From Lacticaseibacillus paracasei subsp. paracasei (GTDB lineage: Bacteria > Bacillota > Bacilli > Lactobacillales > Lactobacillaceae), in contig NZ_AP012541.1 in the NCBI RefSeq assembly GCF_000829035.1, forward strand, positions 744,001-808,000: a stretch of 64,000 nt of DNA, read 5' to 3'. Below are positions 9,665-16,441 of the stretch, in pieces; the stretch's first letter is position 1, and every line of letters starts with the position of its first letter. Made by a program: the position numbers and the translations under genes. The notes under the pieces were generated by a model. The model made no database searches. It worked only from the letters and a program-made list of their open reading frames with translations, and was not told where the DNA came from.

Positions 9665-10600
9665 ATGGCAGTCAACGACCTGACCCTGCCGACCTGGAAC
9701 ACGCTGGATGAAGCGCGGCAGAAGTTTATTTTTCAGCAACTCACACGATACTTTCTAAGTCCGTTATTGTCCGTTGACGATATTCGGCCGTTGACGGTGA
9801 CTTTTTTTGGCCAAACTTTGCATACGTTCGAGGCAATGATTGGCGGGGAATGGTTACGGTTGGTCCCGGGGATGCCTAATGTTAGCTTAGGTTTTGCGGC
9901 TGATCAACAAGGGCAGTTAGCTGATTATTTGGGGCAAAGCGGACTAACCATGCAAGACCTGAGCCATCAGCTTTCGCCTGAACGACAAGTTGATATACCA
10001 GCGATGCTCGTGGCAACGAGAGCAATGCCAGCGAGCGAAGAGATTTTAGGCCGAGTCAGTTTAACGACACGTATTTTTAAGGGCAATCATATGGCCTACG
10101 CGGCTGTTCGTGCTCAAGTGCTGGCCTTGCTGGACCGCCATGGCAGTCTTGATCCGTTTTCTCAATCCGGCTGGCCAGCAACTTTGACTAGCGGATCGGT
10201 GATCCTGCGACTTGCCAGTGCGCACCATTATCAGGTCAGCATCAGCAAAAACTGGCAAAAATCTGAGCTGCAAAAAGCACTTAGTTACTTCGGCTTCCGC
10301 CTGCCAACCCAAGATCAATATGAATACTTGCAAGGCGGGGGTGTCACCAGCCTATTTTCATTCGGCAATACCCTGCCAGCCGACATGCCACGCTACCTTC
10401 CCAATCGCTTCGGCCTAACTGTTCCGGTTACGCGATCCGGCAGTGAGCTAATCCAAGAAGCGATGCAAAAAAGCACACCACTATCCGCGCAACCAACCGC
10501 AAAAGAAGCTTTGGCACTGTCGCCGTTTTATCAGTTGGCAGGCGAAGGGAACATGGGCACGGCTTTATATCGGCGCGTGGCGACAATTACGATGGATTGA
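9665..10600 (+). CDS. Unknown protein with a degenerate formylglycine-synthase-like (SUMF1) C-terminal motif
   Basis: A 311-residue protein, cytosolic by composition (no signal peptide or membrane segment). I do not recognise the N-terminal two thirds. Around residues 211-251 the pattern FRLPTQDQYEYL, then FSFGN, then PNRFGLTV resembles the RLPTEAEWE ... WGN ... N.FGL pattern of the FGE/SUMF1 fold, but the WEW and Cys signatures of catalytic members are not seen. It starts 4 bp after the helicase stop with GAGGGTGAG as ribosome site, so it belongs to the same operon. A non-enzymatic binding protein is possible; function is unknown. Confidence 0.75.
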   Translation: MAVNDLTLPTWNTLDEARQKFIFQQLTRYFLSPLLSVDDIRPLTVTFFGQTLHTFEAMIGGEWLRLVPGMPNVSLGFAADQQGQLADYLGQSGLTMQDLSHQLSPERQVDIPAMLVATRAMPASEEILGRVSLTTRIFKGNHMAYAAVRAQVLALLDRHGSLDPFSQSGWPATLTSGSVILRLASAHHYQVSISKNWQKSELQKALSYFGFRLPTQDQYEYLQGGGVTSLFSFGNTLPADMPRYLPNRFGLTVPVTRSGSELIQEAMQKSTPLSAQPTAKEALALSPFYQLAGEGNMGTALYRRVATITMD

Positions 10601-10667
10601 GAATCTGTACTCGTTGGCGTTTGAATGCGCGCTAAACAATCAGGATGAGACAATAATCAACAACAAG

Positions 10668-10696
10668 TTGACCCTTTTTTTCAGAAAAGCTATAAT
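10668..10696 (+). promoter_or_regulatory. Promoter of the T-box/alaS transcript
   Basis: TTGACC and a perfect TATAAT are separated by 17 bp, just upstream of the T-box leader. Confidence 0.85.
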
Positions 10697-10702
10697 GAGT
10701 TT

Positions 10703-10891
10703 TCGTTAGGACATGCGTTGAACCCTGCACGAGACAGAAACGACCGCACAGCTGAGAACGGTCGCGTCAGGCTAAGATGTGCTCCCTGATATTAGTTAAA
10801 CGACAATTAATGAAGTGGTAATGACTCGCATCATTGCAACCAAGGTGGTACCGCGTGCAAGCGCCCTTGGCAGCAATGGTGCTTTTTATTT
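10703..10891 (+). ncRNA. T-box riboswitch (alanine) upstream of alaS
   Basis: The leader holds the T-box core AAGGTGGTACCGCG (about 10842-10855). A terminator hairpin forms from GCATCATTGC..CCAAGG and CCTTGG..GCAATGGTGC followed by TTTTTA (10828-10888). The antiterminator uses the T-box core instead. Uncharged tRNA binding switches the leader to read-through. Alanine specificity follows from the alaS gene downstream; a GCT at 10751-10753 in an internal loop is a candidate specifier, but I could not fold stem I with certainty. A long dispersed palindrome separates the leader terminator from alaS. Confidence 0.9.
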
Positions 10892-10894
10892 TGT

Positions 10895-11013
10895 GAGCGC
10901 GAGCAGGAGCGTTTAGAAGCCGGAGCATAAGCGGGCTTGACCCCAAATGGCCTGGGCCTGGCCATTTGGGGTCAAGGTCCTTATGTGCAGGCTTCTGCGA
11001 CGGCGAGCGCGTT
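10895..11013 (+). repeat. Long palindromic repeat between T-box and alaS, forward copy
   Basis: Outer arms GAGCGCGAGC and GGCGAGCGCGTT, inner TTAGAAGCCGGAGCATAAGC pairing with GGTCCTTATGTGCAGGCTTC, and a central perfect arm TTGACCCCAAATGGCC / GGCCATTTGGGGTCAA. When read through, it would fold in the alaS 5' untranslated region and end 17 bp upstream of the Shine-Dalgarno sequence. Confidence 0.85.
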
Positions 11014-11045
11014 ATAACGGACACCAAACAAGGAGGAACTTTTTG

Positions 11046-13691
11046 ATGAAAAAAATGTCCAGTGGTGAAATTCGCCAAATGTTTCTGGATTTCTTTAAGA
11101 GCAAGGGCCATGCAGTCGAACCGAGTGCATCACTTATTCCCGTTGATGATCCAACTCTGCTTTGGATTAATTCCGGCGTGGCAACCCTGAAAAAATATTT
11201 TGACGGATCAGTAGTGCCTGACAATCCCCGGATCACCAATGCCCAAAAATCAATTCGGACGAACGATATTGAAAATGTCGGCAAAACTGCTCGTCATTTG
11301 ACGTTCTTTGAAATGCTTGGCAACTTTTCTGTTGGCGACTACTTCAAAAAAGAAGTCATTCCTTGGGCGTGGGAACTGCTCACGAGTCCAAAATGGTTTG
11401 GATTTGATCCTAAACGGTTATACGTCACCGTCTATCCAAAAGATAAGGTCACGAAAGAACTTTGGCAGAAAACTGGGGTGCCTGACGATCATATTGTGGA
11501 GGCGGAAGACAATTTCTGGGATATCGGTGAAGGTCCTTCTGGTCCCGATTCCGAAATTTTCTATGATCGTGGCCAACAATTCAATAATGTGGCTGAAGAT
11601 GATCCAGAAAATTATCCTGGTGGCGAAAATTCGCGTTATGTCGAAATCTGGAACATCGTCTTTTCTGAGTTGAATCATTTGCCAGATGGCCGATTTGTGG
11701 AACAACCGCATAAGAACATTGATACTGGCATGGGTTTGGAGCGACTGGTGGCGGTTATTCAAGGCACACCCACGATTTTTGAAACCGATTTGTTCATGCC
11801 AATCATCAAAGCAACCGAGAAAATGAGTGCTGGCAAGCGCTATGGTGTCAGTGCGCAGGATGATGTCTCTTTTAAAATCATTGCCGACCATGCGCGAACA
11901 GTGACCTTTGCGATCGGCGATGGCGCCTTACCAAGCAATGAAGGCCGCGGCTATGTTTTACGTCGATTAATTCGTCGGGCGGTTCTGAATGGTAAAAAGC
12001 TGGGCATTGATCATGATTTTCTATATCAATTAGTGCCGGTTGTTGGTGAGATCATGAAGAGTTATTACCCACAGATTCTGGCCAACCAGCAGTTTATTCA
12101 AAAGGTCATTGAATCTGAAGAAGCACGCTTCCGCCAGACTTTGGACGCCGGCGTGACCTTGCTCAATCAGATCATTGCTGACTTGAAACAAGACGGTAAG
12201 AAAGAAATTCCTGGAGCAGATGCGTTTAAACTCTTTGACACCTATGGCTTCCCAGTTGAAATGACCAACGAATATGCTCAAGATGAAGGTTTGCAAGTCG
12301 ACATGGCTGGCTTCAAGAAAAACATGGCTGCGCAGCGTGATCGGGCCCGCAAAGCGCGCGGTGATCGACAGTCCATGGGCAGTCAAGATAAAGTGCTGAT
12401 GAGCATCACTACGCCAAGCAAATTTACTGGCTGGACCGAATTGGATCATAAGCACGCCTCCTTGCAGATTATTGTGGTGAATGATCAACTGCAAGATAGT
12501 GTCAGTGAAGGTACCGCCCAACTGATTTTTGACGAGACCCCATTCTATGCTGAAATGGGTGGCCAAGTGGCGGACCACGGCGAAATCAAGGCCCAAGACG
12601 GCACGGTGTTAGCTGACGTGAGCGATGTGCAGCATGCGCCAAATGGCCAAAATCTGCACACCGTTACGGTGAAGGGCAAACTGGAAAGAGGCCAGCAATA
12701 CTGGCTAAGTGTTGATCCGTTGCGCCGTAAGAAAGTATCACTCAATCACACGGCAACTCACTTGCTGGACCAAGCTTTGCGTGATGTTCTGGGTGAGCAC
12801 ACACATCAGGCTGGCTCTTTGGTTGAACCGGATTACTTGCGTTTCGACTTTACGAATTTTGGTCAAGTAACGCCTAAGCAACTACGCCAAGTTGAAACGA
12901 TTGTGAACCAGAAAATTTGGGACGCTTTACCGATTACTTGGAAAGAAATGCCAATTGAAGAGGCCAAAAAACTTGGTGCGATTGCGATGTTTGGCGACAA
13001 ATATGGTTCTGTCGTGCGGATTGTCAAGATTGGCGATTACAACACCGAATTCGATGGCGGGACTCATCCAACCAACTCCAATGCACTCGGCTTATTCAAG
13101 ATTACAAGTGAGTCTGGGATTGGCGCCGGGATTCGTCGGGTCGAAGCGGTCACGTCAAAAGAAGCTTACGAATATTTGACCCAGCAACAGGATTGGTTGA
13201 GCGAAACTGCTGAGAATCTAAAGATTGACCAAGTCAAAAATGTTCCAAGCAAAGTGACCCAATTACAGGCGGATTTAAAAGCCGAACAAAAGACAGTGGC
13301 TGGCTTACAGGCCAAGTTGGCAGCCCAAGCGGCGGCAGGTATTTTTGATCATCCTGAGGAAGTCGGCGGTTTGAAACTGATTGCCAAACAGGTTCAGGTG
13401 GCAGGAATGAATGAACTCCGACAGTTGGCGGATAAATGGAAAGCCAAGCAGGCATCTGACATTTTGGTACTGGGTACCGAAGTTAGCGGCAAGGCCAACT
13501 TGTTGGTTGCTGTCAATGACACGGCTAACCAAGCAGGCTTTAAAGCGGGCGATTTGATCAAGGCCATTGCACCAAAAGTTGGCGGCGGTGGCGGTGGTCG
13601 TCCAGACATGGCGCAGGCTGGCGGCAAGAACCCAGCTGGCATTCCTGCGGCGTTGTCTGAAGCAAAGACAGTGATTAGCCAAAAGGCTTAG
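11046..13691 (+). CDS. alaS: Alanyl-tRNA synthetase
   Basis: 881 residues from the ATG at 11046, which has an ideal AGGAGG 12 bp upstream; the open frame extends further upstream only through the dispersed palindrome. The class II catalytic core is at the N-terminus (SSGEIRQMFLDFF, motif around NPRITNAQKSIRTND). The editing domain has HTATHLLDQALR and the downstream zinc-binding GGTHPTNSNALG. The C-terminal DHHA1 domain ends with a glycine-rich VGGGGGGRPDMAQAGG. It charges tRNA-Ala and edits Ser and Gly misacylation. It is controlled by the T-box leader at 10703. A terminator follows. Confidence 0.97.
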   Translation: MKKMSSGEIRQMFLDFFKSKGHAVEPSASLIPVDDPTLLWINSGVATLKKYFDGSVVPDNPRITNAQKSIRTNDIENVGKTARHLTFFEMLGNFSVGDYFKKEVIPWAWELLTSPKWFGFDPKRLYVTVYPKDKVTKELWQKTGVPDDHIVEAEDNFWDIGEGPSGPDSEIFYDRGQQFNNVAEDDPENYPGGENSRYVEIWNIVFSELNHLPDGRFVEQPHKNIDTGMGLERLVAVIQGTPTIFETDLFMPIIKATEKMSAGKRYGVSAQDDVSFKIIADHARTVTFAIGDGALPSNEGRGYVLRRLIRRAVLNGKKLGIDHDFLYQLVPVVGEIMKSYYPQILANQQFIQKVIESEEARFRQTLDAGVTLLNQIIADLKQDGKKEIPGADAFKLFDTYGFPVEMTNEYAQDEGLQVDMAGFKKNMAAQRDRARKARGDRQSMGSQDKVLMSITTPSKFTGWTELDHKHASLQIIVVNDQLQDSVSEGTAQLIFDETPFYAEMGGQVADHGEIKAQDGTVLADVSDVQHAPNGQNLHTVTVKGKLERGQQYWLSVDPLRRKKVSLNHTATHLLDQALRDVLGEHTHQAGSLVEPDYLRFDFTNFGQVTPKQLRQVETIVNQKIWDALPITWKEMPIEEAKKLGAIAMFGDKYGSVVRIVKIGDYNTEFDGGTHPTNSNALGLFKITSESGIGAGIRRVEAVTSKEAYEYLTQQQDWLSETAENLKIDQVKNVPSKVTQLQADLKAEQKTVAGLQAKLAAQAAAGIFDHPEEVGGLKLIAKQVQVAGMNELRQLADKWKAKQASDILVLGTEVSGKANLLVAVNDTANQAGFKAGDLIKAIAPKVGGGGGGRPDMAQAGGKNPAGIPAALSEAKTVISQKA

Positions 13692-13723
13692 CTGATTAGG
13701 CCAGATGGTCACCATCGATAATG

Positions 13724-13765
13724 AAGCGGCAAGTTTTTGGAAATTTCGAAAACTTGCCGCTTTTA
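13724..13765 (+). terminator. Terminator after alaS
   Basis: A 14-bp perfect stem, AAGCGGCAAGTTTT / AAAACTTGCCGCTT, with an 11-nt loop and TTTT tail. Confidence 0.9.
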
Positions 13766-13828
13766 CTTGACCTTTTTTCTGAGATTGGTGAAGTCAATCA
13801 CGCAAAGTTGAGCGGTCATGTTAAACTT

Positions 13829-13844
13829 AAGAAAACGATTTCAT
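13829..13844 (+). promoter_or_regulatory. cre-like site (CcpA operator) before a small ORF
   Basis: AAGAAAACGATTTCAT matches the consensus WTGNAARCGNWWWCAW at 15 of the 16 positions, the only miss being the second base. It lies 13 bp before the ATG at 13858, a repressing position if the small ORF is expressed. CcpA is encoded in this window at 34408. Confidence 0.5.
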
Positions 13845-13857
13845 CGAGGCGGGGAGT

Positions 13858-14019
13858 ATGAATAGGTTGCGGTTGTCGTTGACTGGCTTTTTTGGACCAA
13901 ATGAACACTATCTGGTTGCCGAACAACATGATGGCATCAAAATCATATATTCAGTTGATCCGCGTGTTTCAACACCTATTTTTTTACGGACCATTGCACA
14001 AAATCAAATAGGCCATTAA
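13858..14019 (+). CDS. Possible small protein of 53 residues, unknown
   Basis: An ATG with GAGG at 8-bp spacing opens a 53-codon frame ending TAA at 14017-14019. The predicted product starts MNRLRLSLTGFFGPNEHYLV and ends with IFLRTIAQNQIGH; it is mixed in composition with no membrane segment. It lies between the alaS terminator and ireB in a 464-bp gap that otherwise lacks a gene, with a cre-like site overlapping its leader. I do not recognise it; a decayed fragment of a larger gene is equally possible. Confidence 0.4.
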   Translation: MNRLRLSLTGFFGPNEHYLVAEQHDGIKIIYSVDPRVSTPIFLRTIAQNQIGH

Positions 14020-14155
14020 ATTAGTCGATAACGACGATTGGTAGCCGCGCAGAACAAAAAATAGCATTTATTCACTTACTATTGCTCAGGAATTGTACAT
14101 TTGCTTGTATTTCAAGTAAAATGGTCTGTGAAGCGGATAGAATAGAGGTGTAAGA

Positions 14156-14416
14156 ATGAGCACATTAGATCAAACCGTTCATTTTGATTTTCGAGATAAC
14201 AATCCGAAGAATGTTCACGAAACGCTGGAGACAGTTTACAAGGCTCTTGAAGAAAAGGGGTATAATCCGATCAACCAGATTGTGGGGTATCTGATTTCTG
14301 GGGACCCGGCCTATATTCCACGGTACAATGATGCGCGTAATCTAATCCGGAAACATGAGCGCGATGAGATCATTGAAGAGCTTGTTCGAAACTATCTTGG
14401 CAAGGAGCAAGCTTAA
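14156..14416 (+). CDS. ireB: IreB family regulatory phosphoprotein (DUF965)
   Basis: An 86-residue protein that matches the family's usual length and its conserved core ([19 protein letters not shown], then [12 protein letters not shown]). In Enterococcus, IreB is phosphorylated by the PASTA kinase IreK and acts negatively in cephalosporin resistance. Its TAA overlaps the ATG of ruvX by one base. The ireB-ruvX-DUF1292 order is conserved in Firmicutes, often downstream of alaS as here. Confidence 0.94.
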   Translation: MSTLDQTVHFDFRDNNPKNVHETLETVYKALEEKGYNPINQIVGYLISGDPAYIPRYNDARNLIRKHERDEIIEELVRNYLGKEQA

Positions 14417-14850
14417 TGCGCTTGATGGGGTTGGACGTCGGTTCCCGAACCGTTGGGGTCGCGGTCAGTGATCCTTTGGGCTGGACAGCTCAAGGTTTGG
14501 AAATTATTCGGATCAACGAAGACAAGGAGCAGTTCGGCATCGCCCGCCTCAAGGAGCTTGTGAAGCAATATGAGGTAACGGCGTTTGTATTGGGGTTGCC
14601 TAAAAACATGAACAACTCGATTGGACCGCGTGCGGAAAAGTCACAAGCTTACGGTGAACTGTTGAAAACAACGTTTGGGTTGCCAGTTGATTTCATTGAC
14701 GAGCGACTCACAACAGTTGAGGCTTCCCGCATGTTGATTGAAGAAGCTGATGCCAGTCGCAAACGGCAAAAGCAGGTGATCGATAAATTAGCTGCTCAGA
14801 TGATTCTCCAGAATTATCTGGATGCAAAAGGTCCCTTGACCAAGCAATAA
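14416..14850 (+). CDS. ruvX: Holliday junction resolvase-like RuvX/YqgF
   Basis: 144 residues with an RNase H-like fold: first acidic residue in [18 protein letters not shown], the middle [15 protein letters not shown] motif and the second acidic cluster DERLTTVEA. Members take part in 16S rRNA 5' end maturation and were first proposed as resolvases. Start codon overlaps the ireB stop (TAATG), implying translational coupling. Confidence 0.95.
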   Translation: MRLMGLDVGSRTVGVAVSDPLGWTAQGLEIIRINEDKEQFGIARLKELVKQYEVTAFVLGLPKNMNNSIGPRAEKSQAYGELLKTTFGLPVDFIDERLTTVEASRMLIEEADASRKRQKQVIDKLAAQMILQNYLDAKGPLTKQ

Positions 14851-14899
14851 TCAGGGCAAGTGATGGCATGACCTCCGCCCGTGTTGAAGGAGAAACAAG

Positions 14900-15220
14900 A
14901 TGGCAAATAATGAACATGTAACGCCCGGCGAAGACGATCAGCAGATTACGCTGATTGACGAAAAAGGCAATGAAGAATTGTATCAGGTCTTGTTCACATT
15001 TGATTCGGAAGATTATGGCAAGAGTTACGTATTGCTGTATCCGGCGAGTGAAAGTGACGATCAGGAAGTCGAAATTCAGGCTTTCTCATTTACCCCCGAC
15101 GAAAATGGTGATGCCAGCTCGGGCGATCTTTTCCCGATTGAAGACGATGCTGAATGGGATATGGTTGAGGAAGTTTTGAACACTTTCTTGGCCGACGACG
15201 ATTCGAATCTGAAAGATTAA
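14900..15220 (+). CDS. DUF1292 domain protein (YrzB family)
   Basis: A 106-residue, very acidic protein; the conserved core [33 protein letters not shown] is typical of DUF1292. No biochemical role is known to me. It follows ruvX by 49 bp with GAAGGAGAA as ribosome site and ends the small operon at a terminator. Confidence 0.92.
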   Translation: MANNEHVTPGEDDQQITLIDEKGNEELYQVLFTFDSEDYGKSYVLLYPASESDDQEVEIQAFSFTPDENGDASSGDLFPIEDDAEWDMVEEVLNTFLADDDSNLKD

Positions 15221-15240
15221 GTCTTAACTCACGGCATGTA

Positions 15241-15269
15241 AGACCACCAGAATATTGGTGGTCTTTTTG
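15241..15269 (+). terminator. Terminator after the ireB-ruvX-DUF1292 operon
   Basis: AGACCACCA / TGGTGGTCT stem with a GAATAT loop and a TTTTT tail. Confidence 0.92.
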
Positions 15270-15271
15270 TA

Positions 15272-15388
15272 GAGTGCGAGCCAGACCGGTTAGAAACCGG
15301 AGTGTAAGCGGACCTGAACGTGATGGCCGGGCTTTGGCCATTGCGCTCAGGGTCCTTACACGCAGGTTTATGGGCTGGCGAGCGCGTT
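15272..15388 (+). repeat. Long palindromic repeat, forward copy
   Basis: GAGTGCGAGCCAG ... CTGGCGAGCGCGTT outer arms, CCGGTTAGAAACCGGAGTGTAAGCGGACC facing GGGTCCTTACACGCAGGTTT, and a central GATGGCC..GGCCATTGCG. It starts immediately after the operon terminator. Confidence 0.85.
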
Positions 15389-15581
15389 TACGAGCGAAGC
15401 GTAAATTGCCAGCAGCCTAAAAAGGGAGTTAAAGCCGGCCCGGTTTTGAACTGGCGAGCATATGAACCCCACTTAATATTCGCTGGCAAAACAGATAAAT
15501 TGAGCTGTGTCGCAATCAACCCCTTACCCTACTTGCCGGCTATGGTAGAATACACTTTGAGAGAGTGGAGGCATTCACGCA

Positions 15582-15827
15582 ATGAGCGAAGAAAAGCGTC
15601 GTTTTAAAGCCGTGATCGGTGATAAAACGTACACGATTATCGGACCAGGGTCCGAACAACATTTTATAACGGTCACGAAGTTGCTGAATGAACGGCTGGC
15701 GCAAGTTAAAACACTTGCGCCAGATCTATCGGCCGAGGAACAAGCCATTTTAGTTGCCTTCAATTCTGTTTCCGATCAGGTCAAACTGTTGGCGGCGCAA
15801 CAGGATGATCATGAGCAGGAAGAGTAG
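15582..15827 (+). CDS. zapA: Cell division protein ZapA
   Basis: 81 residues, usual length for Gram-positive ZapA. The N-terminal RRFKAVIGDKTYTIIGP region and the following coiled-coil-prone helix (VTKLLNERLAQVKTL ... ILVAFNSVSDQVKLL) fit the FtsZ-ring stabiliser. It stands 9 bp before cvpA, and zapA-cvpA-mutS2 is a common Firmicute order. Ribosome site GAGAGTGGAGG is strong. Confidence 0.93.
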   Translation: MSEEKRRFKAVIGDKTYTIIGPGSEQHFITVTKLLNERLAQVKTLAPDLSAEEQAILVAFNSVSDQVKLLAAQQDDHEQEE

Positions 15828-15836
15828 TGGGGGACC

Positions 15837-16373
15837 GTGTTGATTTCATTATCGATTATTTTAATTTTGGCTTATTTCTATTATAGCGGCGCGCGTCGTG
15901 GTGCGGCGTTGCAGTGGTTGCATGTGGCCGGTTATGGGTTGAGCTTTCTTGCTGCAACTGCACTTGCTCGGCCACTGGGGGCGCATTTTACTTTGGTAGT
16001 GCCTTACCCGTCTGCTACGAATGCCGGTCAGTTTGCATTTTATTCAGATAAAGTCGGCTTGACGCTTGATACCGCATTTTATCGCGGCTTTGCTTTTTTA
16101 GTCGTGCTGACGTTTGGCTGGTTATTAACTCGAGTAGGGGCATTGTGGTTTCACGACTTGACATATGCCGCAATGGGTCATCGACGCAGTGCCATTATTG
16201 GCGGCTGTGCTAATTTAGTGATTGGTTACATTTTTCTGTTTTTGATTTTAGCCTTGCTGGCATTGATTCCGATTGCCGGTATTCAACATGGCTTAGACCA
16301 TGCCATCGTTGCCAAGGTCATGATCAAATATTCGCCAGGGCTAACACAATTTGTGAATGCTTTATGGCTATGA
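15837..16373 (+). CDS. CvpA family membrane protein
   Basis: 178 residues with about four hydrophobic segments, the first at the very N-terminus (LISLSIILILAYFYYSGARRG). The family is named for E. coli colicin V production protein and its molecular role in Firmicutes is unclear. The GTG at 15837 has GTGGGGGA upstream; a TTG one codon later is the alternative. Between this gene and mutS2 a GCTCAGGGACG / CGTCTTTGAGC hairpin (16385-16413) lies close to the next start. Confidence 0.88.
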   Translation: MLISLSIILILAYFYYSGARRGAALQWLHVAGYGLSFLAATALARPLGAHFTLVVPYPSATNAGQFAFYSDKVGLTLDTAFYRGFAFLVVLTFGWLLTRVGALWFHDLTYAAMGHRRSAIIGGCANLVIGYIFLFLILALLALIPIAGIQHGLDHAIVAKVMIKYSPGLTQFVNALWL

Positions 16374-16384
16374 ATGTTGACGAC

Positions 16385-16413
16385 GCTCAGGGACGATTTA
16401 TCACGTCTTTGAG
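16385..16413 (+). other. Hairpin between cvpA and mutS2
   Basis: An 11-bp stem with G-U pairs and a 7-nt loop, followed by a weak T-rich stretch. It could be a weak attenuator or a processing site in the operon. Confidence 0.35.
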
Positions 16414-16441
16414 CGCTTCTTGGTTATAGGAGCAATTATTT

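Noticed and set aside
10947..11045. Upstream extension of alaS (33 extra codons)
   Set aside because: It translates the dispersed palindrome and lacks a ribosome site; ATG at 11046 has AGGAGG.
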